Shown here: in pieces, positions 17,971-26,674 of the stretch
How the letters are laid out: each line of letters starts with the position of its first letter
Numbering within the stretch: position 1 is the stretch's first letter
Source of the DNA: Mycobacterium sp. NS-7484
GTDB lineage: Bacteria; Actinomycetota; Actinomycetes; Mycobacteriales; Mycobacteriaceae
Reading direction: 5' to 3'
Assembly: GCF_001953975.1 (NCBI RefSeq)
Contig: NZ_MBEJ01000055.1
Coordinates: forward strand, 1-64,000
DNA length: 64,000 bases
The notes under the pieces: model-generated
What the model was told of the DNA's origin: nothing
Databases searched by the model: none
The model's input: the letters and a program-made list of their open reading frames with translations, nothing else
Translations under genes and position numbers: made by a program

Positions 17971-19773
17971 GTGGATGCGACACCTTTCGGGCACTATCAG
18001 CTGCAGAAGCTGATCGGCCGCGGCGGCATGGGCGAGGTTTACCAGGCCTACGACGAGGACACCGATCGCATCGTCGCGCTCAAGGTGCTGCCACCGCATC
18101 TGGCTCAGGACGCCACCTTCCAGGAACGCTTCCGGCGGGAATCGCACGCCGCGGCCGGGGTGAGCAATCCGCACGTGGTGCCCATCCACGGCTACGGCGA
18201 GATCGACGGCCGGCTCTACCTGGACATGCGGCTCATCGAGGGCCGCAACCTCGGCGCCATGCTCACTAAGACCGGCAAGCCGCTGGACCCGGCGTTCGTG
18301 GTCGGGATGATCGAGCAGGTGGCCGAGGCGCTCGACAGCGCACATCGCGCCGGGCTGATCCACCGCGACGTCAAGCCGTCGAACATCCTGATTGCCGACA
18401 ACGATTTCGTGTACCTGATCGATTTCGGTCTGGCCCGCACCGCCGGGGATTCCGGGATGACGACCGCGGGCAGCACCCTGGGCACGTTGGCCTATATGGC
18501 ACCGGAACGGTTCGACGGCGGCAAGGTCGATCCGCGCTCGGACATCTACGCCCTGGCGTGCGTGCTCTACGAATGCCTCACCGGGGGTCGGCCGTATCCG
18601 GCGGACAGCCTCGAGCAGCAGATCGCCGGGCACATGGTGTCCCCGCCACCGCGGGCCTCGGAGAAGGATCCGCGGCTGGCGGCGTTCGACGAGGTGATCG
18701 CCAAGGGCATGGCCAAGAAGCCGTCCAAGCGCTATCAAAGCGCGGGCGATCTGGCGGCCGCGGCGCGGACTGCCCTCGAGACCCGTGTGCGCACCACCGG
18801 CCGGTCGGGTCGCCATTCCGCCCAACGGGTGCCGACCCGGTCGCGGCTGTCCAAGAAGGTGGCCGCGATCGCCGGGGCGACGGTTCTGGTGGCGGGGCTG
18901 GGTGCGGTGGGGATCTGGCAGCTGCGTGGCAGCGGTTCGGGTCCCGACGCGCATTTGGCCGATTCGGCCTCGAAAACCGGTCCGGTGCAGGCGCCGACGG
19001 GTGCGGTGGCCGACATCGCCACGACCGTGCCCGACGACATCCGCGAATCCGGCCGGCTGGTGATCGGGGTGAATGTGCCCTACGCGCCGAATGAGTTCAA
19101 GAATTCCAGTGGCGAGATCGTCGGGTTCGACGTGGATTTGATGAAGGCCGTCACCAAGACCATGGGATTGGTGCCCGAGTTCCGCGAGACCGGGTTCGAG
19201 GGCATCCTGCCCTCGGTGGTCGACGGCAACTTCAACGTCGGCATGTCCTCGATCACCGACACCGCCGAGCGTGAGGAACAAGTCGACTTCGTCACCTACC
19301 TTCAGGCCGGCACCATGTGGGCGCGCCGTGCCGGCACCACGGCCGACCCGGGATCTCCGTGCGGGCTGCGAATCGGCGTGGCGTACAGCACGATTCAGCA
19401 AACCGCGGAGATCCCGGCGAAGTCCGATGCCTGCGTCGCCGCCGGACTGCCGCCGATCGAGGAAGTGGTGCGCACCCACCAGGACGAGGTGACGGCCGCG
19501 CTCATCGCCGGTGAGGTGGACGCCATGACGGCCGATTCACCGGTCACCGGGTTCGCGATCAAGCTCAGTGGCGGCGCGCTGGAGCCGGCCGGCGCCATGT
19601 TCGACGCCGCGCCCTACGGATGGCCGGTGGCCAAGGGCTCCGGGTTGGCCGAATCGTTGCGGTTGGCGCTGGAACATGTGATGGACACCGGCGAATACCG
19701 CACCATCGCCACGATGTGGGGTGTGGAGAAGGGCATGATCAGCCAACCGGTGATCAACGGGGCGTTCGGCTGA
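17971..19773 (+). CDS. Transmembrane Ser/Thr protein kinase with extracellular solute-binding (SBP_bac_3) sensor
   Basis: 600 residues. A cytoplasmic Hanks-type kinase (about 8-265) has GRGGMG, Lys38, HRDVKPSN with Asp133, DFG at 151 and the PASTA-kinase-like APE segment, so it should be active. A basic juxtamembrane linker, one TM helix (about 297-318) and an extracellular domain (about 345-595) follow. The latter matches amino-acid ABC transporter binding proteins (GxLxIGVNVPYAPNEF, GFDVDLMKAV, DAMTADSP). The sensor is probably a glutamate/glutamine/polar-amino-acid type; the ligand is inferred. GTG 17971 has GAGGAG at 17959. It stands alone, followed by the P450 gene. Confidence 0.85.
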   Translation: MDATPFGHYQLQKLIGRGGMGEVYQAYDEDTDRIVALKVLPPHLAQDATFQERFRRESHAAAGVSNPHVVPIHGYGEIDGRLYLDMRLIEGRNLGAMLTKTGKPLDPAFVVGMIEQVAEALDSAHRAGLIHRDVKPSNILIADNDFVYLIDFGLARTAGDSGMTTAGSTLGTLAYMAPERFDGGKVDPRSDIYALACVLYECLTGGRPYPADSLEQQIAGHMVSPPPRASEKDPRLAAFDEVIAKGMAKKPSKRYQSAGDLAAAARTALETRVRTTGRSGRHSAQRVPTRSRLSKKVAAIAGATVLVAGLGAVGIWQLRGSGSGPDAHLADSASKTGPVQAPTGAVADIATTVPDDIRESGRLVIGVNVPYAPNEFKNSSGEIVGFDVDLMKAVTKTMGLVPEFRETGFEGILPSVVDGNFNVGMSSITDTAEREEQVDFVTYLQAGTMWARRAGTTADPGSPCGLRIGVAYSTIQQTAEIPAKSDACVAAGLPPIEEVVRTHQDEVTAALIAGEVDAMTADSPVTGFAIKLSGGALEPAGAMFDAAPYGWPVAKGSGLAESLRLALEHVMDTGEYRTIATMWGVEKGMISQPVINGAFG

Positions 19774-19845
19774 GGCGGTTGTCGACCGCGGACAATCCTG
19801 CGCAGGGTCATCGCACGCGGCGGCCATGGCTCGTAGGGTGGGGTC

Positions 19846-21192
19846 ATGAGCGGTGCCGCATCGCTGCCACCGGGTCCTCGATTACCCCGGACGGTGCAGG
19901 CCGCATTGATGCTGCGGTACTGGCCGCGGTTCGTCTCGGCCTGCCGGCGTCGCTACGGTGACGTCTTCACCCTGCGCGTCGCGGCGATGGGCACCCTTGT
20001 CTATCTCGCCGACCCGGCCGACATCAAGGTGGTGTTCGCCGGCGATCCGACGATTTTCCATGCCGGCGAAGCCAATTCGGTGCTCAGTGCGCTGCTGGGG
20101 GACAGCTCGGTGTTGGTGATTGACGAGGATGAGCATCGTGAGCGCCGACGCCAGATGTTGCCGCCGTTTCACCGCGACGCCGTGGCCCGCCAGATCGAGG
20201 TGATGCGGGAGATCGCCGCGGCCAACATTGCGGGCTGGCCGGTGGGCACCACGTTCGCGGTGGCGCCGAAGATGGCCGAGATCACCTTGGAAGTGATTCT
20301 GCGAACCGTGATCGGGGCGTCCGATCCGGCCCGGTTGGCCGCGTTGCGCACGGTCATGCCGCGGCTGCTCAGTATCGGGGCGTGGGACACATTGGCGCTG
20401 GCCAGCCCGGGCCTGCAGCGCCGCCGCCCGTGGCGGGCGCTGCAACGCAACATCGACGAGGCCGACCGGCTGCTGTACGCCGAGATCGCCGATCGTCGGG
20501 CCGACCCCGAGGTGGCGACCCGCACCGATGTGCTGGCCATGCTGGTGCGTTCTGCCGACGTCGACGGGCACACCATGACCGATCGTCAACTCCGCGACCA
20601 GCTGATGACGCTGCTTGTCGCCGGGCACGAGACCACCGCGACCGCGCTGTCCTGGACGCTGGAGCGGCTGACCCGTCACCCCGCGGTGCTGGACAAGGCC
20701 GTGCACGCCGCGCAGACCGGTGATGACGACTACCTGGACGCGGTGGCCAAGGAGACCTTGCGAATCCGGCCGGTGGTGTTCGACGTGGGCCGGATGCTGA
20801 CGCAGCCCGTCTCGGTGGCCGGTCATCGGTTGCCGGCCGGGGTGATGGTGGCCCCGGGGATCGGCCTGGTGCATGATCGCGACGACGTCTATCCCGACGC
20901 CGACCGGTTCGACCCGGGCCGGATGCTCGGCGCGAGTTTGGGGCCCACCACCTGGTTCCCGTTCGGCGGTGGCAACCGGCGGTGCCTGGGCGCGACGTTC
21001 GCCATGGTCGAGCTCCGGGAGGTGCTACGCGAAATCCTGTGCCGGGTCGATCTTTTCGCCACGTCAGCCGCCGACGAACATCAACGCGTCAAGCATGTCA
21101 CGTTGGTGCCGCATCGCGGGGCGCGGATCTGCGTGCGGGCGCGTCGGGAGGTCCCGTCGGCTGCCGAACCGCTGGCAGCCAAGGGTTCGTAG
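19846..21192 (+). CDS. Cytochrome P450
   Basis: 448 residues with the complete P450 plan: I-helix oxygen-binding AGHETTA, K-helix ETLRIRP, and heme-ligand Cys380 in PFGGGNRRCLG. Cytosolic monooxygenase; the substrate is unknown. ATG 19846 has GTAGGGTGGGG upstream. The next gene is a convergent FAD monooxygenase, so no redox partner (ferredoxin) is encoded nearby. Confidence 0.9.
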   Translation: MSGAASLPPGPRLPRTVQAALMLRYWPRFVSACRRRYGDVFTLRVAAMGTLVYLADPADIKVVFAGDPTIFHAGEANSVLSALLGDSSVLVIDEDEHRERRRQMLPPFHRDAVARQIEVMREIAAANIAGWPVGTTFAVAPKMAEITLEVILRTVIGASDPARLAALRTVMPRLLSIGAWDTLALASPGLQRRRPWRALQRNIDEADRLLYAEIADRRADPEVATRTDVLAMLVRSADVDGHTMTDRQLRDQLMTLLVAGHETTATALSWTLERLTRHPAVLDKAVHAAQTGDDDYLDAVAKETLRIRPVVFDVGRMLTQPVSVAGHRLPAGVMVAPGIGLVHDRDDVYPDADRFDPGRMLGASLGPTTWFPFGGGNRRCLGATFAMVELREVLREILCRVDLFATSAADEHQRVKHVTLVPHRGARICVRARREVPSAAEPLAAKGS

Positions 21193-21244
21193 TCACATCA
21201 GTCACATCAGCACCGCTGAGTCGGTTGATGTGTCGGTTGGAAAT

Positions 21245-21274
21245 GCAGTATCGCCGGTGATATCAGGTTTCCAG
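21245..21274. repeat. Dispersed palindromic repeat, copy 1
   Basis: TATCGCCGGTGATATCAG followed by GTTTCCAG. It matches the reverse complement of a site at 29927-29956 over about 26 of 30 positions, including the asymmetric flank GGTTTCCAG. It lies between two convergent stop codons, so it is an intergenic repeat or terminator-like hairpin rather than a promoter operator at this location. Confidence 0.55.
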
Positions 21275-21310
21275 CCCCATGCCCGCCTCCAGAGCCGCGA
21301 CGGAAGGAAC

Positions 21311-22480
21311 TCACCCGATCCCGTAATCAGGCAGCGCCAGGTTGTCGCGCACACTGCCCGCGAACAGCCCGGCGATCGGACGGCCCAGGTTCATCGCACG
21401 CAGCGCCACGTCGCGGAACCACAACCCGAACCGCGTTCTGGTGGCGAAGAATCCGAGCATCCGTTCGGCCCCGGCCTGCTTGCCTTCGATGAACGGCCGC
21501 AGCAGCGATTCGTAGCGGTCGAAGGCGAGGCGGTGATCCCCGTCGGCGCGCGCGAGTTCCCCGGCCAGGGCATAGGCCTCGGTGATCGCCAGCCCGGTGC
21601 CCTCGCCGCCGAGCAGCGAGATGCAGCCCGCGGCGTCGCCGACCAGCAGCACCCGGTCGTGTGACCAGCGTGGCATCCGGATCTGGCTGACCACGTCGAA
21701 GTAGAGATCGTCCACGTCGTCCACCGCGGCCAGGATCTCGCGACACTTCCAGCCGGCATCGCCGAACTGCTTGTGCAGCTGCTCCTTTGGTGTCAGCCCG
21801 GCGTCGTGGTGATCGCGGAACACGAACAGATACATGGTGCGATCACCGCGCAGCGTGAACTGGCCGATTTGTCGACCCGGGACGCTGTAGGTGAGATAGG
21901 CATCCGACGTCCCGCCGCGAGGACCGTCGACCACACAGGCGGCGACCTTGCAGCCCAGATAGTGCTCGAATCGCTGCTCGGGCCCGAAGACCAGGCGGCG
22001 CACCGCGGAGTGCAGGCCGTCGGCGCCGATCACGAGGTCGAAGTCATCGGCCGGATGGTTCTCGAACGTCACCCGCATCCCGTCGGGGCGTTGGTCGATG
22101 CCGGTGATGCTGTCGTCGAACACCGTCGGGACGACGTCCTCGATGGTGCGGTAGATGGCGGCGGCCAGGTCCCCGCGGGGCAGGCTGGTGAAGTCGTTGC
22201 CGATCATGCGGCGGAACACGTCGACGCGCAGTTCGGCGTTGGTGGAGCCGTCCGGGCCCAGCGAGCGCACCGACTGCACGTCATAACCGGCCTCGCGGAT
22301 CGCCGACTCGATGCCCATCATGCGGGCCACCCGGTAACCGATGCCCCAGAAGTCGATCATGTAGCCGCCGGTGCGGAACGCCGGCGCCCGTTCGATCAGG
22401 GTCGGACGGTGGCCGGTGCGGTGCAGCCAATGAGCGAGTGCCGCCCCGGCAACCCCGGCTCCATTGATGGCGATCCGCAT
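21311..22480 (-). CDS. FAD-dependent aromatic-ring-type monooxygenase
   Basis: 389 residues of the PHBH-like flavoprotein hydroxylase family: N-terminal dinucleotide fold INGAGVAGAALAH, the DG motif in VIGADGLHSAVRR and the FAD ribityl motif VLLVGDAAGCIS. Such enzymes use NAD(P)H and O2 to hydroxylate or epoxidise aromatics, polyketides or antibiotics such as tetracycline and rifamycin; the substrate cannot be read from sequence. ATG 22480. It is divergent from the patatin gene. Confidence 0.8.
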   Translation of the reverse strand: MRIAINGAGVAGAALAHWLHRTGHRPTLIERAPAFRTGGYMIDFWGIGYRVARMMGIESAIREAGYDVQSVRSLGPDGSTNAELRVDVFRRMIGNDFTSLPRGDLAAAIYRTIEDVVPTVFDDSITGIDQRPDGMRVTFENHPADDFDLVIGADGLHSAVRRLVFGPEQRFEHYLGCKVAACVVDGPRGGTSDAYLTYSVPGRQIGQFTLRGDRTMYLFVFRDHHDAGLTPKEQLHKQFGDAGWKCREILAAVDDVDDLYFDVVSQIRMPRWSHDRVLLVGDAAGCISLLGGEGTGLAITEAYALAGELARADGDHRLAFDRYESLLRPFIEGKQAGAERMLGFFATRTRFGLWFRDVALRAMNLGRPIAGLFAGSVRDNLALPDYGIG

Positions 22481-22534
22481 GACAATTCGATGCTACGCCC
22501 GCCTGTATACAGCTACGCATGCCAAGCTGACGCC

Positions 22535-23566
22535 ATGGCTGCACAACGTAACCCGCTCCGTGCCGACCTCGTGCTCTCCGGTGGCGGAGTCAAGGGCATC
22601 GGCCTGGTGGGCGCCGTCGTCGCACTCAAGGACGCCGGCTATGCGATCGAGCGGGTGTCAGGCACCTCGGCGGGCTCCCTGGTCGGCGCGGTGGTAGCCG
22701 CGGCCGCGCAACGCGACGACATGACCGGTGAGCAGCTGCGAGAGTTGGTGCTCAACGTGCCGTATCACAAGTTTCCCGACAGCGGGCCGATCGAACGGAT
22801 TCCCGTCGTGGGCGCGGCGTGGGGACTGCTGCGGGAGACCGGAATCTATCGCGGCGATTTCGCGCACGACTGGATGCGCAGTGAGCTGAAGAACCTGGGC
22901 GTCACGACGTTTGGTGATCTGGCGATCGACGACAAGAACCTGCTGCCCGAGCGGCGCTATCGGCTGGTGGTGACGGTGACCGACGTGACCACCGGTCAAT
23001 TGGTCCGTCTGCCTTGGGATTACCGACGGGTCTACGGGTTGGATCCCGAGGAGCAACTGGTCGCCGACGCGGTGCGGGCGTCGATGGCGATACCGTTCCT
23101 GTTCCATCCGGTCACCCTGAACACCGCTGACGGACAACCCTGCACGCTGGTAGACGGTGGTGTGCTGTCGAACTTTCCGATCGACTCCTTCGACCGCCCC
23201 GACGGAGCCGAGCCACGCTGGCCGACCTTCGGGGTGACGGTGGTGCCGTATCTTCCGGCGCCGACGGCCGAGCAGCTCATCCCCGGCCTGGGAATGCTGC
23301 GGTTCGGCAAGCCGACGTTTTTGGAGAGCCTGCTCACCACCATGTTGGTCGGTCACGACCAGGCCCATCTGAGCCTGCCGTGGGTGAAGGTGCGTGCGAT
23401 CGAGGTGGATTCGACCGATGTCGGTGTGCTGGATTTCGACATCACCCGTGCCGAGGCCGAGGCACTGTACGACAAGGGTTATGCCGCGACGACGCAGTTC
23501 CTGTCCACCTGGGATTGGCCGGGCTATCTGGACCGTTTCCGCCGCGCGACCCGGGTGCAGCCCTAG
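22535..23566 (+). CDS. Patatin-like phospholipase
   Basis: 343 residues with the patatin signature: oxyanion loop GGGVKGIG (about 16-23), nucleophile elbow GTSAGS, and catalytic Asp in DGGVLSNFP. Predicted Ser-Asp dyad lipid acyl hydrolase, cytoplasmic with no signal peptide. ATG 22535 begins MAAQRNPLRADLVLSGGG, the usual distance from the oxyanion loop; the open frame upstream is non-homologous. The ribosome-binding site is weak (CCAAGC). It ends 18 bases before the convergent NYN gene. Confidence 0.85.
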   Translation: MAAQRNPLRADLVLSGGGVKGIGLVGAVVALKDAGYAIERVSGTSAGSLVGAVVAAAAQRDDMTGEQLRELVLNVPYHKFPDSGPIERIPVVGAAWGLLRETGIYRGDFAHDWMRSELKNLGVTTFGDLAIDDKNLLPERRYRLVVTVTDVTTGQLVRLPWDYRRVYGLDPEEQLVADAVRASMAIPFLFHPVTLNTADGQPCTLVDGGVLSNFPIDSFDRPDGAEPRWPTFGVTVVPYLPAPTAEQLIPGLGMLRFGKPTFLESLLTTMLVGHDQAHLSLPWVKVRAIEVDSTDVGVLDFDITRAEAEALYDKGYAATTQFLSTWDWPGYLDRFRRATRVQP

Positions 23567-23584
23567 GCTCTAAGCCCTACGCAC

Positions 23585-24418
23585 TCAGCGCAACTTCACC
23601 ATCCGCGTCGTCGAACTCTCGTCCAACTCGACCACATCCGAGCGCGACCGCAGGAAATCGCTGAACGATTTGAAGCCCAAGGATTTCTCGCTGAAGGACG
23701 GGTCCATCCGTTTCATCTGGGCCTTGACCACGGAGTTGTGCAGCCACTCCACGTCGTCTTTCTCCAGGCCGATCTGCAGGGCACGGGTGAGCAGCGCGGT
23801 GGCCTGTGTCTGGGGATCAGGGTCCTCGGATTTGCGGGCGCGTTTGGGCGCTTTGGCTTCGGGTTCGGGAGCCGAGGTGGGGATGCCGGGCAGTGAGTCA
23901 TAGACGACGAACTCGTCGCACGCGGCGGCCAACATCCGGCTCGAGGAGCCGGCGACACCGATGCCGACGACGTAGCGGCCCAGCCGTTTGCAGCGTTGCG
24001 CGAGCGGGATGTAATCGGAGTCGCCGGCCACGATCACCACGTGGGTGAGGTCGGGCAGGCGGAACATGTCCTCCACCGCGTCGACCGCCAGCCGGATGTC
24101 GGCGCCGTTCTTGCCGTACGCAGCGGCCGGGAACAGCTGCACCAGGTCGACCGCGCGTCCGACAAGCTGCAACCGGTACTCGGCGTTGACCTCGGCCGAC
24201 CAGTCCGCGTAGGCACGGGTGAGCACCAAGGTGCCGAAAGAAGAAGCGAAGTCAAGGATCGCGCCGATATCCACCGTGGCCCTGGTCAGCTTGTCCGGAT
24301 CCAGACCCTTGGCCTTGTCCTTCTGAAAGGAGTTGCGGCCGTTGACCTGGTCGTAGCGCGAGATGACAATGTTGTCGAAGTCGAGGTAGACCGCGACGCG
24401 GGTGGCGGGTTCGGTCAT
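23585..24418 (-). CDS. NYN domain protein with OST-HTH/LOTUS-like C-terminus
   Basis: 277 residues. The N-terminal NYN (PIN-like nuclease) fold shows the acidic residues YLDFDN, the middle Asp in NGADIRLAVDA and AGDSDYIPL. A charged linker follows (PEPEAKAPKRARKSED), then a C-terminal winged-helix of the OST-HTH type (SFSEKSLGFKSFSDFL). Members are putative RNA-processing nucleases or RNA-binding regulators. ATG 24418 is chosen because MTEPATRVAVYLDFDN puts the first Asp at the usual place; the longer frame to 24544 adds no homology. Divergent from the KAS gene. Confidence 0.8.
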   Translation of the reverse strand: MTEPATRVAVYLDFDNIVISRYDQVNGRNSFQKDKAKGLDPDKLTRATVDIGAILDFASSFGTLVLTRAYADWSAEVNAEYRLQLVGRAVDLVQLFPAAAYGKNGADIRLAVDAVEDMFRLPDLTHVVIVAGDSDYIPLAQRCKRLGRYVVGIGVAGSSSRMLAAACDEFVVYDSLPGIPTSAPEPEAKAPKRARKSEDPDPQTQATALLTRALQIGLEKDDVEWLHNSVVKAQMKRMDPSFSEKSLGFKSFSDFLRSRSDVVELDESSTTRMVKLR

Positions 24419-24520
24419 GTTCCCAGTCTGACAAATCTGGCCTGTGTCGGTATGGGCAGTTCTAAAGTGGGAAGTACTTTCTCGCTGTGAGTCCGCGAAG
24501 GAGAATCGAGAAACCGGCAC

Positions 24521-25768
24521 ATGCTTGCGCAGGCTTCGGGTCATTTTCCCGATGTCGTCGTCACCGCGATGACATCGACCACTTCCCTTGCGCCTGAAGC
24601 CGAGGACACGTGGCGCTTGCTGCTCGAGGGCCGCAGCGGGATTCGTCCGCTGGACAAGCCATTCGTCGACGAGTTCGACTTCCCGGTGCGAATCGCCGGG
24701 CAGCTCACCGAGACGTTCGACGAGATCCTGAGCCGCATTGAGCGGCGCAAGCTTTCGTACATGGGGCAGATGTCCACGGTGCTGGGGCGTCGGCTCTGGG
24801 AGGTCGCCGGCTCACCCGAGATCGACACCCGCCGGCTGATGGTCTCGGTCGGGCTGGCGCTGGCCACCACCGAAGAGATGATCCTGCAGTACGACACGTG
24901 GAAGGAAAAAGGGCTGCGCGCCGTCGCACCCACCTCGATCCAGAAGTACATGCCCAACGCGCCGGCGGTGGCCGTGGCGTTGGAGCGGCACGCCAAGGCC
25001 GGTGTGATGTCGCCGGTGATGGCCGACGCGTCCGGTGCGTCGGCGATCGCGCACGCCTGGCGCCAGATCATCCTGGGGGATGCCGACATCGCGATCTGCG
25101 GTGGAGTGGAGACCTGCATCGAGGCGGTGCCCATCGCGGCATTCACGCAGGCGGGTTTCATGTCCACCGACAACGACGATCCGGTGGCCGCCTGTCGTCC
25201 GTTCGACAAGGACCGCCACGGCATGGTCTTCGGTGAGGCCGGGGCGTTGATGCTGATCGAAACCGAGGAGCACGCCAAGGCGCGCGGCGCCCCGATCCTG
25301 GCCCGGCTGCTGGGTGCCGGCATCACCTCCGACGGCTACGACGCCATCCGGCCCGATCCGACGGGGGAGCGGGCCGGTGACGCCATCGCCCGGGCCGTGG
25401 AGTTGGCCGGTCTCACCCCGGCCGACATCGACCACGTCAATGCACATGCCGCCGGCACGTGGTGCGGGGATGTGGCCGAGGCCAGGGCCATTCACCGTGC
25501 CCTCGGCGCGTCGACGCCTGCGGTGTATGCGCCGAAGGCGGCGTTGGGTCACTCCCTGGGGTCGGCCGGGGCGGTGGAGGCGGTGCTCACCGTGCAGGCC
25601 CTGCGCGACGGAATCATCCCGCCCACGCTCAACCTGAAAAATCCGGACCCGGAGATCGAGCTGGATGTGGTCGTCGACAAGCCGCGCCAAGGCGATTACC
25701 GGTATGCGATCAGCGATTCGTTCGGGTTCGGCGGGCAGAACGTGGCGTTGGCGTTCGGCGCCTATTAG
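24521..25768 (+). CDS. KasA/KasB-like beta-ketoacyl-ACP synthase homolog with Cys-to-Asp active site
   Basis: 415 residues, collinear with mycobacterial KasA, the FAS-II condensing enzyme. The two active-site His (NAHAAGT and ALGHSLG) and the flanking IAHAWRQI remain. The nucleophile motif reads MADASG with Asp169 where KasA has Cys171 (ACSSG). Without the Cys it cannot take up an acyl chain by the normal route, so decarboxylase, initiation or structural partner roles are possible. ATG 24521 gives the KasA-like N-terminus, though GAAGGAGAA lies 15 bases upstream, which is rather far. Its stop overlaps the convergent umaA-like gene by 4 bases. Confidence 0.85.
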   Translation: MLAQASGHFPDVVVTAMTSTTSLAPEAEDTWRLLLEGRSGIRPLDKPFVDEFDFPVRIAGQLTETFDEILSRIERRKLSYMGQMSTVLGRRLWEVAGSPEIDTRRLMVSVGLALATTEEMILQYDTWKEKGLRAVAPTSIQKYMPNAPAVAVALERHAKAGVMSPVMADASGASAIAHAWRQIILGDADIAICGGVETCIEAVPIAAFTQAGFMSTDNDDPVAACRPFDKDRHGMVFGEAGALMLIETEEHAKARGAPILARLLGAGITSDGYDAIRPDPTGERAGDAIARAVELAGLTPADIDHVNAHAAGTWCGDVAEARAIHRALGASTPAVYAPKAALGHSLGSAGAVEAVLTVQALRDGIIPPTLNLKNPDPEIELDVVVDKPRQGDYRYAISDSFGFGGQNVALAFGAY

Positions 25769-26658
25769 TCCCCTTTGGTGAAGGTGAACTGGGCGACTTC
25801 GGAGATGCCGCGGCGGAAGAAGTCGGCGCAACCGGTGATGTAGCGCATGTAGCGGTCGTACACCTCTTCGGAGGTGGTGGCGATCGCCTCGTCACGGTGG
25901 GCGACGAGATTCGCCGCCCAGGTGTCCAGCGTCCGTACATAGTGGGCGTTCATCAACTGCAGCTGTTCGGTGTAAAAACCGGCGGCCGAGGAGAATTCGT
26001 ACATGTCGTCATCTGAGGGCAGCTGACCGCCGGGAAAGATCTCCTTGCCGATGAACCGGGTGAACTTCATGTCGCTCAAGGTGATCGGGATGTGGTGTTC
26101 CCGCCAATAGTTGATCGGATGGGTGAAGATGGTCTCGATCACCATGCTGCCGTCCTCGGGCAGCACCCGGTACGCGGTGTCGAAAAACGCTGCATACCGG
26201 GACTTCCCGAACGCCTCGAACGCCTCGATGCTGACGATACGGTCCACCGGCTGGTCGAATTGTTCCCAGCCCTGCAGGCACACCATGTGTGAGCGGTCGG
26301 ACTCGACGTGGTCCAACAGGTTCTGGTCGAACGCGTATTGATTGCGGCTCAGGGTCAGACCGATCACGTTGACGTCGTAGCGTTCCAGCGCGCGTTTCAT
26401 CAATGCGCCCCAGCCGCAACCGATGTCGAGCAACGTCATGCCCGGTTCCAGGTCCAGCTTGTCGAGGGCCAGGTCGATCTTGGCCATCTGGGCTTCTTCC
26501 AGTGACATGTCATCGCGGTCGTAGAACGCGCAACTGTAGGTGCGTGACGGGTCCTGGAAGAGTCCGAAGAATTCGTCGGAGAGATCGTAGTGGGCTTGAA
26601 CATCCTCGAAGTACGGCCGCATCTGGGCCGTCCCCGCCACGCCGTCGGCCATGCGCAC
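25765..26658 (-). CDS. UmaA-like mycolic acid methyltransferase/cyclopropane synthase family protein
   Basis: 297 residues of the SAM-dependent cyclopropane-mycolic-acid synthase family: SAM motif [11 protein letters not shown], substrate region YSCAFYDRDDMSLEEAQ, EIFPGGQLPS and a C-terminal TGCADFFRRGI..QFT. The TM-less cytosolic enzymes modify double bases of meromycolyl-ACP chains. The sequence VSIEAFEAFG (not GAFEHF) and the FFRRGIS terminus make it closer to UmaA than to CmaA/MmaA, so a divergent role is possible. It is the second gene of an operon with the next methyltransferase (16-bp gap). Confidence 0.85.
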   Translation of the reverse strand: MRMADGVAGTAQMRPYFEDVQAHYDLSDEFFGLFQDPSRTYSCAFYDRDDMSLEEAQMAKIDLALDKLDLEPGMTLLDIGCGWGALMKRALERYDVNVIGLTLSRNQYAFDQNLLDHVESDRSHMVCLQGWEQFDQPVDRIVSIEAFEAFGKSRYAAFFDTAYRVLPEDGSMVIETIFTHPINYWREHHIPITLSDMKFTRFIGKEIFPGGQLPSDDDMYEFSSAAGFYTEQLQLMNAHYVRTLDTWAANLVAHRDEAIATTSEEVYDRYMRYITGCADFFRRGISEVAQFTFTKGD

Positions 26659-26674
26659 TTACCTCCCCGTTGGT

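Noticed and set aside
17965..19479. 504-codon minus-strand ORF opposite the kinase
   Set aside because: Product rich in His/Gly/Arg without recognisable domains; antisense of a clear kinase.
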